NCBI RefSeq assembly: GCF_036323735.1
Contig: NC_086036.1
Location: 40,360,550 to 40,424,549 of the forward strand
DNA length: 64,000 bases
Origin: Rattus norvegicus
Taxonomy: Eukaryota > Chordata > Mammalia > Rodentia > Muridae
Direction: 5' to 3'
Shown: piece after piece, positions 39,701-57,706 of the stretch
How the letters are laid out: each line of letters starts with the position of its first letter
Position numbering within the stretch: the first letter of the stretch is position 1
The notes under the pieces: generated by a model
Told to the model about the DNA's origin: nothing
The model's database searches: none
Seen by the model: only the letters and a program-made list of their open reading frames with translations
Program-made: the position numbers and the translations under genes

Positions 39701-41787
39701 CAAATTCTTCAAGCTCTTCAAAGCTCTGTTTTAACTGCCCAAGTTTAATAGGTACTATGAAATTAATTTTTAAAGTTGAAGTGGGAAAATGTGACTGAAA
39801 AACCTTGGAAATGACCCCCCCCAAAAAAAATATCTATGATCCTTTTCACCAGTCTTGTTGGAGTCACCTTCAGCTTCAGGTCCTGGAAACTTGTTCTGCT
39901 CTGGGTTTGGTGGCTCCAGTTCCTGACTCTGTGTCTCCAAAGAATAAATCTGTTGTGTTCAGGAATGTTCTGCATCCCCAGGAGCACAGCCGGGAACTGT
40001 GCAGGGCTACAGGCTGGAGCATCTTATCATTGTGTGCTCTATATTGCATTCTTTATTTGTTGTAGTTTGAAAGGTAAATATTTGGTAGCATTTCATGGTG
40101 ACTGCCTTTCATAGCTGTGGCCCTGTAGAGGACCTAGATTTGGATCAACAGGGTACATTCGTTTCAGTTTACTAAGAGCCCTGGACAGTTCCATCAGATT
40201 TTTCTTAAGGATTCACAGTCCCTACATATAGTAAGGGACCTCCTGCTCCCTCTTGACATGAAGATAAAGGTATAGGGTTGGCAGAGGAAGCCTCTGGGAG
40301 GGAGGAGAGGGGAGTGATACAGAAAACCAGTTGTTTTTCATCCATTTTTTTCCTGTTCTTCTTATTTTATGTCTGATGGACCCTCAACGCCTACAGCTTT
40401 CTAGCCAAACAGTCTTCTCTTCTCTACCTCTAACCCTCTCCCAACCCCCACCTCTTCCCTGAGTCATTGATTCTAGTCACTGTGTTCACAAACATTTAGT
40501 AGTGTAGAAAAAACAAAAACAAAAACAAAAAACAAAGCACAAGGTGGCCACTCAAGTATATCATCTGACCTGGATGGAACCAGAAGGTAAACTCCAGGGA
40601 GGAAAATGCCTTTTTTTCATGTCTACTTTCACAGACTGAAAAGGGCCTCACCCCATTATAGACCACAGCCTCCATGTGAACTTGATTTCTTTCTTTTGAT
40701 CCTCATGAATACTTTGATAGTCAAAAGGTCCAATTCTTGAATCTTGGAGGAAAGTGGGGCACAGAGATCAAGACTCATTTGCCCTGAATCATTCACACCT
40801 AAGAGGTAAGGAGCACTTGAGTTCCCTTGTATTATCTCAGATAACTTTTCTATCTTCAAGTGCTAATTTACATCCAACATGCCCTAGTCTGAAACCTCCA
40901 CCATGACTGTTATTGTATACATGGGTCATTAGGGTCTGTCTGCCTTTGTTTTGGAGAAGCCAAAAGAGACGAGGTCTAGAATGGATCAACATCAAGATAG
41001 AAAAAAACCCATCCTACCCCTACACCCCTTCACACACACTGCAACCACCATAACACACAGTACATACTCAAAGGCCTCTAGGATTCTGGTTAGTTCCAGG
41101 GCTGCTCAGTATAGGAGTACAGTAACCAGGTCAGCTTGTCTCTGCCCTGCATCTGATGATGGAATGCCACCTGCTTTTAGAGTATCCAGGAGAAGAACTT
41201 TCACTTGCAGGACTTTATTATGTATCTCCTTCACCAGCTAGGCAAACTCCAGAGCATAGGTGACAATAAGCTGATGTGGTACTGCCACCTAGTGACTGCC
41301 CTTGGCCTTGGAGAAGTACAGCAAAATACTAGCAAAATGAATACTACTGTCAGCCATTATTGGAAAATCCTGGTGGGAGTTCCCAGAAGTAGGACCTACC
41401 CCAACCAATACAGACCTTCCTTCTCTGCCAGCCTTAGAGCCTGCCACGTGGCAGATGTGTACTGTGCCCATGGCAACTGTGGACTATCCTATATGTTTTA
41501 GTAAACTTGACCTTAGGCAAGGGGATTCTAAAGATTGGCAGAACATTACTGCCTCTCTAGGAAAGTTTACTTCCACTGCAGTACCTCAAAGCACACACAT
41601 TTACACAGATGGAGGCTGCCCCAGAAAGTGAATACAAGTACAGTTAGGAAATAAGGGAAGAATCAGGAATGGAGAGAACCTTAGATGAGAAGTGTCCATT
41701 GGTTAAAATGAAAAATGTCCTTCTGGCATTTCCCCACAGGAAATGAACTCAGGTTCACTGATCTGCAGGTGTGTATTCATTGTGTAT
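33781..41787. other. Long, mostly repeat-poor intron stretch
   Basis: About 8 kb with little recognisable interspersed repeat. A TG-rich tract (35234-35278) and (AAAAC)n at 40507-40540 are the only clear simple repeats. Short ORFs (for example 37091-37456, 38584-38814, 40951-41241) show no family signature or paired splice sites. Regulatory elements may be hidden here, but this cannot be told from one sequence. Confidence 0.5.
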
Positions 41788-41893
41788 TGTTTCTTGAGAT
41801 CTTACTATAGATTCCTTACTGGCCCTTAAGGTTGCCCCTCGGCCTCTACCCTCCTCTGGGAATGCAGGCCTGTGCCACCATACTTGGCTTTCC
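41788..41893 (-). mobile_element. B1-like SINE, antisense, degraded
   Basis: It reads 'gtttcttgagatcttactatag', then 'ggcctctaccctcctctgggaatgcaggcctgtgccaccatacttggc', the antisense of a B1 5' half. Confidence 0.55.
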
Positions 41894-41998
41894 AGGTCTA
41901 CTGATATGAAACTTGATACAAGTGTTTCTGATCCCTTTATTAGAGGATCACCTAGTGTCTCAATATTCCCTATGAAATTTTTTGTTTGTTTGTTTGCA

Positions 41999-41999
41999 G

Positions 42000-42048
<49 letters not shown>

Positions 42049-42049
42049 A
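41999..42049 (+). repeat. (GCTT)n tetranucleotide array, about 12 units
   Basis: Uninterrupted GCTT/CTTG units directly after a short GTTT run (41981-41996). Confidence 0.96.
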
Positions 42050-42905
42050 TTTGGGGCCAGGTTGGAGTCAAGAATATTCTCTATTCATGGGTCATACTTA
42101 CCCTACAAACTGTTCCCAATTGACCTTGGAATGACCTATTGAGTATTTGCATGTAATTTTTCCCTTTGTGTTCCCTTTGTGTTTGTTTTTTTCTTAGCTT
42201 AGAAACAAATCCATTTTAAATATGAACATAAACTATTTTGACTTGATTGAGACAGACATTTAATTTTTAAATAATATTTCTAGGATATATACTGGAGAAT
42301 ATCAGGATTTGTTTTATTTAGAGTTAGGCCAGAAAATTTTCCAAAAGGACACTAGCTTTCATAGCAGTCCCTATAGCATATGAATTGCTAAAACAACACA
42401 TTTCACAAATTGACCTGCAATCAGATGTTTGTGCATTTAGGAAATAATAAGTCTGTTCTAGTTTCTTTTGAACTAGTCCTATATAGCTATTGTAATGTAT
42501 GATTTGTAAGTGACTTCTATTTATGTAAGTACAATTAAGATGATATTGATTTTTCTTTATTTCATAAAGCATGCATGTACATTGTACTGATTTTTTTTTC
42601 AAAATCTTAAAAGAGGGCATCAGTTCTGCTGGGCTTGAGAGCTACTGCTTAAGTGGCCTTTTCTGCTCAGAGAAAATTTTCAAGATGAGAATAGAGACCT
42701 CAGGGTCTTTCATCTTCACTCCTAGGAAACAGACTCCTTCCCATGACCTGAGAAGCAAGTTCTATTCAAGAGCTATGCAGATTTCCCTAGACACCTTAGC
42801 CAAAGAGAATATGAAGGATAAAGTATCTTTTCTCTCTTCTAATAGGATGTTAATGTGTTTCCATCCTTGTGCATGAAGTTTCTTTTAGTTAAAGAACTAT
42901 AGTTG

Positions 42906-43009
42906 TATGTGTATCTGTTATGTGTATGTGCCTGTGTGTGGTTCTGTGTGTGTGTGTATCTGCGTGTGTCTGTGTGTTGTTCTGTGTGTATGTTTGTGAG
43001 TGTGTGTGG

Positions 43010-43052
<43 letters not shown>

Positions 43053-43149
43053 CTGAATGTGGTTCTGTGTGTGTATATATCTGTGTGTCTGTGTGTTGTT
43101 CTGTGTGTGTTTGTGAGTGTATGTGTGTGGTTCTGTGCGTGTGTATGTA

Positions 43150-43187
<38 letters not shown>

Positions 43188-43188
43188 C
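42906..43188 (+). repeat. GT-rich minisatellite with a ~121-bp higher-order period
   Basis: TG tracts are interspersed with the motifs GGTTCTGTG and TTTGTGAGTGT. The block starting near 42930 recurs near 43051 (GCCTG..TGTGGTTCTG), and a third partial block follows at about 43120. It ends in a pure TG run. Confidence 0.88.
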
Positions 43189-43548
43189 AGATCTAAAACA
43201 GTTAACTTACTGACAGAGGAGACATTGCTGATGTCACTTCTTCTAGCATAAATGAATATTAGACTCATGAAACATATTTGCCATCTTTTCACAGAAACAT
43301 AAGGGGACTTATTCAGTCTTGAAAACCTGTGCACACTCTGTCGTCCTCCTCTTTTCCCTCAGGAATGTCGAGCTTTATTTTAAGCTCCGCTCAGCTTATT
43401 TGCTCAGAACATATCCACCGATGGCGTCTACCCAAAAACAAATCTTCTCTATCCCAAGTATGAACGAAACTCTGTAGACCAAGACTGAGAGAAATCCTAG
43501 ATGAGAGAGATGGAAAGAGAGGAGGAGAGACATTGACAGAGAGACAAA

Positions 43549-45303
<1,755 letters not shown>

Positions 45304-45356
<53 letters not shown>

Positions 45357-45441
45357 TGTGCGTATGTGTGTATGTGTGTGTATGTGTATGTGTGTGTGCC
45401 TGTGTGTGTGTATGTGTGTGTGTCTGAGTGTGTGTGTATGT
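45304..45441 (+). repeat. (TG)n microsatellite, impure 3' half
   Basis: Pure TG to about 45348, then TATG/TGCG/TGTC-interrupted TG to 45441. Confidence 0.95.
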
Positions 45442-47116
45442 GTTATCTTTAACTTTGCGTTCTACATTCTAGGAGCTTTGTATCAGTTTGCCCTGGATTT
45501 ATGCTATGGCTGTGGTTATATTGTATTTTAAATTGTTTCCCCCTCGCTGTATGACCACCAAGCTCCATTAGACCAGTCCATAATGTAGCTTACCAAGCTG
45601 ACCACCTATGTGTGTCTACATTGTCTCGTTCCTACTGACCTCTCCCTCTTCCCTTCCCTTGAGTTACCTCCTCTACTTTGCCTGTACTTTTTCTTCAGAA
45701 AACATAAAACATAGGTCAGCTATTATTTATTTCTATTTGAGAGGGGGATTTGGAGGCCAGCTGGAAGCTCTGTTTAGAAGAAAAGGGTATTCATCTAGTA
45801 AGACTTGGCAAAGGGTGCAAGCTGGGGTTTTATTAGGGAGTCCTCAACTTCTTAATGTGAATATATTATCTTTTCTTTGAGCTTCCTCCAATTTTCAATT
45901 TGAAAAAAAAAACCCTCTCTCTATTGCCAACTTATCATACTAGGGTCAGGGCTGGGGATTGAGGGAAAATAGGAATAGATGCTACCAATTCATTTAAAAA
46001 CCTGAAGTCCCGATCTTTACCAGCCTTAAAATTTTCTTCTGCCCTTCTCTGGATGCTGAGTCTCTGATTCTCCAATCTGTACTGAAATAATGTGCTTTCT
46101 TGGTCCTGTTAGTTGTTTGGGAGGGCCAAGGAGAATAGGCACCTGCAGCTCCATCCGTTACTCCGTATCAGTCCTGTTTTCAGTTTTGTACCTTACCCAT
46201 GCACTGTGCTTGGTATCTGTGTAACTTGAGATACCCAAGCCCTTTATATTTAATGTGATTGAGGATACACTTGGGTAAATGTGCTTTCGAGCTCCATGTG
46301 CTCAATTTATCTCATCTGTTCTTTATCCCCCACCTTCTGTTTCTATCTTCTTTGGAATCCGTGTTTTATTTCTTCTCACGTTTTTCGTTGAGCCATCAGT
46401 TTTTCTTTGGCTTTTGGTGTAATGCTTCTTTGGTAGAATATACCATTCCCATAAACTGAAGTCTATCATGTCTAAATTAGCAGTTTTATCTCCACTCGAT
46501 ATCCTGTCATGTCCTACAGTCTGTCTCCAATTGATGCCTCTGTGTAAGTATCCATACAGGACTCTCATTTCTCCAGCTTCAAGTAGTTTTGCATGAAGGT
46601 ATTGAGATAAAGGGGACTCTCTGCAGAGTTCTTCTCATCTACAGATCTCCCTCCTTTGGTTTGTAGCCCTGCAAAGCCTCCTTAGAGTCCAACTGTGCTG
46701 TTCAGCTGAGGGAGGCCTCTGAGCTCTGCCTGTTCTCCTTCCTGAGCTACAGTCTGTAGACTATCTGTGCGCATTAAAGTGGGACAAGTATGCACTTCAC
46801 TTTGGTTGTTCACCATCTCCAGAATCTTTCTGTTCTTGATGGATGGCCAATATCTAGTTATGCATCATTTCAAATTTTATCAGATTTATAAATGTTTGTT
46901 TCATTATAAAGTTTAAGTATAATAACCTATTACTCCATTGTGGCTGAAAACAGGACATATTTTCATTCATTTAGAAGTTTCTTTTTCCTCTCTGGCACCT
47001 CCTTTACTGTCTTCTGGTTGCTCAAAGTTTACATCTTTTTATTGGGTTGCCATAATTATAATGTTATTTCAGGAAAGAAATGGTTTTAGAAGAGAAATTA
47101 TTTATTGCATGCCTTT
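45442..47116. other. Intronic sequence, nothing recognised
   Basis: No coding exon or RNA gene. C/T-rich text at 46320-46400 could be an old L1 remnant, but I cannot support it. Confidence 0.4.
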
Positions 47117-47397
47117 TTTGTCTTATAAGGACAACATTTAATTGGGGCTGGCTTACAGGTTCAGAAGTTCAGTCCATTATCATCAAGGCAGGAACATGGC
47201 AGCATCCAGGCAGGCATGGTGCAGGAGGAGCTGAGAGTTCTGCATCTTCATTTGAAGGCTGCTAGTGGAAGACTGACTTCCAGGCAGCTAGGACTAGGGT
47301 ATTAAACCCACACCCACAGTGACACACCTACTCTAACAAGGCCATACCTTCTAATAGTGCCACTCCCTATGCCAAGCATATACAAACCATCACAGCA
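47117..47397 (-). mobile_element. Rodent medium repeat, family A, copy 2 (inverted)
   Basis: It is the reverse complement of the unit at 18968 and 59188: 'taattggggctggcttacagg', 'cagtccattatcatcaagg', 'ctgagagttctgcatcttc', 'cttctaatagtgccactccc', 'caagcatatacaaaccatcac'. This copy looks the best preserved of the three. Confidence 0.72.
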
Positions 47398-47400
47398 TAC

Positions 47401-47575
47401 ATATTTTATTTTTCATTGTGTGTGTATGCACATAAGTGTTCATGTCTGGAAACTAGCATTACAGATCTCCTGGAGCTAGCGTTACAGATGATTCTGAACT
47501 GCCTTATGTGGATACTGGGGACTGAACTTGGGTCCTCAAATGTGTTTAATCTCTGAAAGGTTTTTCATTATATGA
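47401..47575 (-). mobile_element. B3/B4-like SINE, antisense
   Basis: It carries 'gtgtgtatgcacataagtg', 'gatctcctggagctagcgttacagatg' and 'ggatactggggactgaacttgggtcctc', the antisense of a tRNA-derived B3-type SINE. It directly follows the family A repeat. Confidence 0.65.
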
Positions 47576-51080
<3,505 letters not shown>

Positions 51081-51096
51081 TGATTGTCAGTTAGTT

Positions 51097-51656
51097 GTTG
51101 TTGTAAAAATATAAAAATAAAAAGGTAGGGTTGTCTTTTACCCCGCTGGGTCCGCACCATGGTGCCTAAGAGATCTGCTAGATATCTTGGCGGAAACACA
51201 GCCCAGCTGCACACTTTCCTACACTCAAACCCTCACATAAAAGAACACACAACACAATAATCTTAGATCCAATTGGTAAGATATAATTGCCCACTTAAAC
51301 ATACAAAGCCCAGTACTATCCATCCCTTGAGAACATTAATAACAACCTGTAAATACACAGAGCAGAATCTTAACATCACCTGACATCTTGTCCTGCCATG
51401 GCTTCTCAGCCCCTCTCTCCCTCTCCTCTCTCCTCTCTCTTCTCTTTCTTCAAACTTCTCTCCCGCCCATCCTTCCCTCTCCTCCAATGACAGGCCTCCT
51501 TCTATCCTGTACCTGCCCCTCACCTGTACTTTACAAATTCAATATGGAGAAGGTTCTGGTGAAGTCACCTGATTCCTGAGTACACGACAGGGCAGCTGTC
51601 CTGGGGGCAGTGGAATTAGCATCAAAATACAGATAACTCCAGGGCAAACCACAACA
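51097..51656. mobile_element. Solo LTR of an endogenous retrovirus-like element, 6-bp target duplication
   Basis: The 560-bp block begins TGTTGTTG and ends CCACAACA, so it has canonical TG...CA ends. It is flanked by a direct 6-bp repeat GTTAGT at 51091-51096 and 51657-51662. A CT-rich stretch lies at about 51405-51480. No internal gag/pol-like sequence adjoins it, so it is a solo LTR left by recombination between the two LTRs of a provirus. Six-base duplications are typical of ERV class II (ERVK). Family name and transcription direction are not determined. It starts 85 bp after the Kcnn2 pore-exon donor. Confidence 0.8.
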
Positions 51657-51662
51657 GTTAGT

Positions 51663-54600
51663 GATTTGCTCATAAAAACAAGTTTTGAAATAAGTTGAAG
51701 GCTTAAAGACCTATTTTACATTATATAACGTTACATTCCTGTTAATGAATGTTGGTTGGGTGAAAGGCATGGGTCTAGGAACTACTGGGAAATGCATCAA
51801 CACAAAACAAAAAGCTGTCCCTGACCTGCTTCCTTGGAGCCTCCTGCAGAAACTCAAGTTTTGAAAGTAATTGACAAATGATTGTTAATTACACCTAAGT
51901 ACATATAGGAAGAAATAAATCTCAAGTTGTTTAGGAAACTAAAGAATAAGAGGAGGGCCTCATCAGATGTATAGCCTATAGATATTGACTTTTAAAATGA
52001 AGTGAGACTTCTGGGTAAATGACCAGGAATTGGGAGCATTCTGTCTGAAAGATACAAGAAAAAGAGTGCAGTGCATTTGGATAAAGTGAGTGGACAGAAG
52101 TAATGGGGGACATGCACAGTTAGGGACAGGGATTGTAGGACACTCAGGGAAGGTTTGCTGTAATCCTGAGTGATGCTGGGTCTTTTCTCAGAGGCCTAGC
52201 AAACTTGGACATGTTATTTGCCCCTCTTCCACTGTTGTGTGGTCCATACTGCATTACCCCATTCATTTTGTTATGTGAAAACTGGATAAACCTTCTGTTC
52301 TTGAAAAAGGTAGGTAAGTTTACTACACCTCTCTAGCCAAAGGATTTGTGGAGACCAGAGGGAAAGTAATGTTAGCTTAAATGAAATGAAAGTCTTCCTC
52401 ATAGGGGCAGGAAAGGTAGGCAGATCATGAGAACAGGCCACCTCAGCCTTGAGTTCCTTGAAGACTGCAGATTAAGGCAAAGTAAGAGTGACTGGGTAGC
52501 TTTGTATGTGGTCTCCATGTTTTGCCTTTTGAACCTACTATGCATATATTGTGGCAGGAAAAGTCCTATTGGGCAAGACCTCAAGTCATAAACTTGCAGT
52601 CAGATGCCACTTTGCTCTTGGCAGCGAAGCATACCCTGTGGCAGATTGTGGGGTGGCCATTTGACCCAGTAAGGTAGCAGAGAGATCATAGGCACAAAAA
52701 CTCAGATGTAAACCCTAAAGGGGAGAATGTCAACTCAATATCTTTACACTGTCCACACACAGGAGAGAATACCAGCTGGCCTTTTTAGATCCACCCCGAA
52801 TGGAGTCACTTGCAGCATCTGCTGAAGAAGACTGCCCTAAAGATTTTAGTTACCTAAAAGGACTGAAAACCTGAGCATCAGGAAAATGGGGGTATGCTTC
52901 TGCCCTGGGTAGAACTGAATAGAGATAAAGCAACCAGCTATTCCAATTTAAAGACAACAATAGTATCAGGATGACCACCAAGCCCAAATTATAATTTGGT
53001 GCCATAATTTAGCATTATTTCCTTGTTAAAAACAGTTTTGTGAATTTAGTGAACTTGACATTATTTTCACAATACCTGGTATGGCTCATTAAGTGTTTGA
53101 TTTTTTAGAATATCTCCTCTTTCCCCTCAAATAATAGTATTTTATTGTATAGCATAAAAGTTCAGGAAATAAAATATATAGAATTATATTTTTGGAAGAC
53201 CCTATAACAAACCCACAAGGGACAATAACAATGCTATTTATAAAAACAGAAATGATAACTACAGTCTTACCTCAGTGTTTCTCAAAATCAACTTGCTAGG
53301 TGTCCTTTTGTGCCAAGAGGCATCCATTTTATTATTAAATGAGGGGTGACTGAGGGGCTCATATACTTTTGTTGCAGACACAAATTTGACTTTAACCTTC
53401 CCTGGGCACAGGCACCTTGGGATACATCTGTCTTCTCTTAATATTGCTTTGTGTCTAATGTCTCCAGAACTGCCTTGTCTGGCTGCACAGAATCTCTTCT
53501 TTGCCTCCTTCAAGTGCTTCCTTGATTAGGTTTCACTACTGATCTTTGTTTTGGAAAGGATATTCTAAGTATCCTTTAATCTATACAGACAAAAAAGGTT
53601 CTGTGTAATGAAACATACATGACTTCATTCTTGCTCTGCAAGCTCACTGCATAACAACAGTCCTTTCTGAAACCCGGGGTCTCCGTTCTCTCTCTCTTAT
53701 AAGAGCAGATTGTTTGACTGATCTGATTAAAGACTGTTTACTTGCATACATACAGAAATCCACAAATCCTTGAGTAGCCTTCGTAGACATGTTTTGGAAC
53801 AGTGCAGTGGCCCTCCCTTGAGAACAATAGTGTCAGGCTACTGGGCAGTCTTTGGGATAAGGTCTAAGAAGAGGATTATACCCTCTGTAAATTCCTTAGA
53901 GATTTAGAGCAATGCATGGAGGCAAGCTACATATACTGTGGAAAATGCCTGAGTGAGATTTGTAAACGAATATAACGTTATACAAGGCTAGTTTCTTGAA
54001 GATGAAGTATGCTTGCCAAATTTCATTTTTCTTTGCTTTCTTTTCATTACAGAAAGTATGATAACTCTTAAGCACTTAACCAGAAATAATTTCTTATTTC
54101 AGTATTTATTCACCTATTCTTTGGATTTTTATAGCATATGCTTATGTAAACTACATATTGATGGATTTCCCTTGAATGTCTCAGCTCTAGCCTTTTAATA
54201 AATTGTGAATAAGAAATACAATTTATATACTCTTCTGAAGACAGCCCAGGGTCACTCTGGATTGCTGGATGTGACTTCAGAAGTACTCTGCCTTCTTTTC
54301 TTCTCGATTGCTCAGCTTTTTAACCCTTGTGTCTATGACACTTTGACAGAATTTACACCTTCATGTGGTTCGTTTTTATTTTGAAGGAGGTTGGTCTACA
54401 TGCTGACACCTACAAAGACTCCTCAGAGCCCTGCTTGTTTTCTTCTGAAATCTAATTGACACTGATGAATTATAGCTTGTCATTGTCCTTGCTACTTACA
54501 TTAGTCAAAACTCAAAATTAGGGTATAATTTAGAAGTTTTTGAAAAGCTGAATTTGTGCCATGGGTCATACATTTTTAGAGACAAGGACATTAGACTAAG

Positions 54601-54704
54601 CTTACTTCTGCACTACTCTGGGCAGAAATAGATCATAAAGCCATGAGGAGAGATTGTTTTCTGTAACATTTCTAATAGAAAACCAAATAGCATTATAAAA
54701 ATTT
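51663..54704. other. Intron downstream of the LTR, repeat-poor
   Basis: No gene or clear repeat. The next Kcnn2 exon (S6 and calmodulin-binding start) was looked for here and not found. Confidence 0.5.
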
Positions 54705-54800
54705 GGGCCACCTGGGATGGAGGGAGGGATTGTGGGAGGTAAGACAGAAAGTGGGAACAGTGATTGAGATGTAAAGTGAATAAAAAACCAAAATCATGGT
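54705..54800 (+). mobile_element. Short Lx-type L1 3' end, sense
   Basis: 'ggatggagggagggattgtggg', 'gggaacagtgattgagatgtaaagtgaataaaaaacc' matches the terminal 3' UTR of old rodent L1s. Confidence 0.6.
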
Positions 54801-54805
54801 CCAGG

Positions 54806-54998
54806 GCTGTAGAAATGTCTCAGCAGTTAAGACCACTGGCTGGATCTTCGGGAGGCCAATTTCCAGAAACCACATGGTGGCTTTCAGCCATCCATAAAGT
54901 GATCTGACACCTTTTTCTGTCTCATGTCCTCTTCTTTCATGCACATATGTATGTATATAGAGTATTTACCTACATTAATTAAGTAAACAATTAAATCT
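54806..54998 (+). mobile_element. B2 SINE, sense
   Basis: GGGCTGTAGAAATGTCTCAGCAG head, 'ccagaaaccacatggtggctttcagccatc', then 'tgatctgacacc' and a tail of TTAATTAAGTAAAC type. It directly follows the L1 end. Confidence 0.8.
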
Positions 54999-55162
54999 TT
55001 TTCAAAAAATTAACCTATCTTCACCTGAATTACTTTTTGGGAATTAAAGACATAAAGCCTTTCCTGCAATATCTAGCTTTGTTTACAATATTAAACACCA
55101 GTAATTATGGAATTCTTTAAAAACAAGGAAAACTTGGATACTGATTTCAGGAAGAAATTTAG

Positions 55163-55230
55163 CATTGGGGTTGGAGATCTACATCAGTCAAGTACTTGCT
55201 TGGAATGCTGAAAGTCCTAATTTGATTCCC
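55163..55230 (+). mobile_element. Degenerate ID/B4-like tRNA-derived head
   Basis: GGGGTTGGAGATCTACATCAGTCAAGTACTTGCTTGGAATGCTG... follows the ID head pattern with many changes, ending 'tttgattccca'. Confidence 0.5.
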
Positions 55231-55231
55231 A

Positions 55232-55320
55232 TTCTCTCTCTCCCCCTCCTCCCTCTCTCCCTCCCTTCATCCCTTTCTGCCTATCCCTCTCCCTCTCCCT
55301 CTTCCTCTCCTCTCTTTCCC
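55232..55320 (+). repeat. Polypyrimidine (CT-rich) tract
   Basis: About 89 bp that is almost entirely C and T, with mirror-like CCCTCTC units. Confidence 0.9.
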
Positions 55321-55473
55321 ACATGATCAGAAACCTCAAGTAGAAATGTGCCTTCTGTTGAAATTTGCCTATGAACAAAATCTCTCTTCCTGCCTTCTGC
55401 ATGCTTTTGTATGTGTTTATAAGTCTGGAAGGGTCAGAGGTCAGCATCATTTATCTCCCTGAATGAGTCTCCA

Positions 55474-55655
55474 CCTTAGTTTTTGAAACAGAGTCTCACA
55501 TTAAGCTTCTGCTCACTGATTTGTGTAGGCTGCTCAGCCAACAGTCTCCACATTCTACCGTGGGGGCTTTTATAGGAATGCTGGGAGTCCAAAATTAGTC
55601 CTTTCACTTACATGTCAATCACTTTGCCAGTTGAGCCATCTTAATCCTCATCTCA
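55474..55655 (-). mobile_element. B1/B4-related SINE, antisense, old
   Basis: 'tttttgaaacagagtctcacatt' resembles the antisense B1 end. 'gaatgctgggagtcc' and 'tcactttgccagttgagccatc' resemble the antisense tRNA-derived half of B4. Divergence is high. Confidence 0.5.
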
Positions 55656-57515
55656 GTCCCCGACCCTGGGTATTATGTTTAAAGCATGAAACCATGGAAG
55701 AACTTAACAGACGTCACAATACTTTTAGTACAAAAGTATTAAGGTTATAGAATAATTCCTCTACTCTTCCTCTATTTGAGGAAACACTGAGGACCTGAAG
55801 GTGTCCTGTTTGGGCTGTTGTCATAAACAAGGAACTGAATTCTAACTCATTTCCTTCTCTATTTGAAGGCAAATAGTCAGATTTCAGTTTCCATTTTGTT
55901 TTGGGTTTTTTGTTTGTTTGTTTGTTTTATTTTGTTTCAGCACCAACTAGTTTCCAATTACCTCCAGTTTTACACTAGGAGTCATCATTTTACCTAGCAT
56001 AATCCTTTCTTCCATTTTCTGTTTCCATGTGTGAATGTAACATGTCCTGCAAGCTATGCATTTTCCTTTACTCCTGAATAAATGATTGTTTTAAGAGAAA
56101 TCATGTTGATAAGGGCAACTTTTCACTTTTACTAGAAAAGTCATTCATGTATATCTTTGGCTTCCCTACTTCTGTAACATGATCATAATTCTTCTTGGCC
56201 ATCTGGCCCTTTAGACTATGAGCGAATGAATTTTGAGGCATGATTGTCTTTAAATGTAGAGTAATAGCCATCTATTCAAAGGTGTGAGTATAAGTGGTTC
56301 TTTAATAAGTTTTCTAGACTTGATTAAACAATCAAAGCAAGATCTCCAGGTGACTCAGGTTTCTTCTATCTCACTAGTAATTCCATATAAAGATTTCCAA
56401 GTTCATAGCGGTTTGAAAAACATCACACTAATCAGTACTTTTTTGTTTTATTCTGGAAGCCAAGAGAATGTCAGTCCAGGGTAAACCCTCTATACCACTC
56501 TAGAACACTGGGTAGTAATTCCAGGAACTTCAAGGTTGTTGGCTATCTTGGTGTCAGTTGAGGGGGCACCCTCTGAACTCAGTTCCAAAGCATTCTGGAC
56601 CAGAGCAATGAATTAGTTTAGGTCACATCGAATCCTATCACATAAGACCCAGTGACAGGAGTAGATGTTTAATTTCATGCAGGAATGTGTTTTATTCAGA
56701 AAGGAAAGGAGAATTCTGGCCTTTGTCAGTCAGAAAACTAAGTTTATGATCAACTGCCTAACCAGCACTTTAATCCTTTCTAGGATTGACTCAGATCAAT
56801 CCCAGGGAAATTTTATAAGGAGCTTGACAGCTGCTTTCTCCAAGCGACAGGCAAGTGTACCAAGGAGCTCTTATGACCGGCCATCTAAATTTTCTAACCA
56901 AGCAGCACTTTAGTTTTTAGAGCCACCCTTCACTCTCTAAGTTCACAAACTCACACTGGTACTCTTTCCAATAAAAAGCTTTCAATGCAGAATGACTCAG
57001 GGCTGATGACCAGTTTTATGCAATACTTCCTTCTTTCCAGCCCAAGAGTACAAGAATGAGCTGACCTAGCAAATCATAGAAATGGGTTTCCTAGTCCCTT
57101 GGGCTTCATCCCAATACTAAAACATCCCCAAGAACACCCTTCCTTAGGATGAGGGCATTTAAAATGAGCACTTGCCTTCCAGCAGTAATGCCAACTTGAT
57201 TTAAAGAAAATCAGAGGAAGGACATTTTTGATAAAGGGAAATATTTTCATGACCTGAGGAAATGTTGAAACACTCTAATGGGATATTAAACTTGAGTGAT
57301 TTAGAGTATTTTATTTGCCAAAATTGATGCTTTACCTATTTGTTATGAAGGCATAATTATTTGTGTCAGGCAAGGGCAGTAAAATATATTTATGTTTCTT
57401 AGCTATTGAATCAGTCACCCTCAGAAATTCAAAGGTAGGTGATATTGTCAAACATTTGTTTACCTACTTCTTGAAGAACAAGTTGATAAATATATTAAAA
57501 TAAAAGTTAAAGACT
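55656..57515. other. Intronic sequence, nothing recognised
   Basis: A short (GTTT)n lies at about 55909-55927. No coding exon. Confidence 0.45.
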
Positions 57516-57706
57516 AGAAAGATGCTGTTCTGTTATTGCAAGAGAAGCTGGGTTGAATTCCAAGCACCTGAATGGTGGCTTAAACCATGTATAACTCCAG
57601 TTCCAGGGAAACTGATACTCTCTTCTGACCTCTACAGGCACCAGGAGTACACATGGTATATCAGCATAGAGACAGATAAAACATTCATGTACATAAAATA
57701 AAGGTT
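57516..57706 (+). mobile_element. B3 SINE, sense
   Basis: 'gactagaaagatgctg' head, 'gcaagagaagctgggttgaattcc', then 'taactccagttccaggg', 'ctgacctctacaggcacc' and 'acataaaataaagg' in B3 order. Confidence 0.82.

Noticed and set aside
42903..43334. Cys/Val- or Thr/His-rich ORFs
   Set aside because: Translations of a GT/CA repeat.
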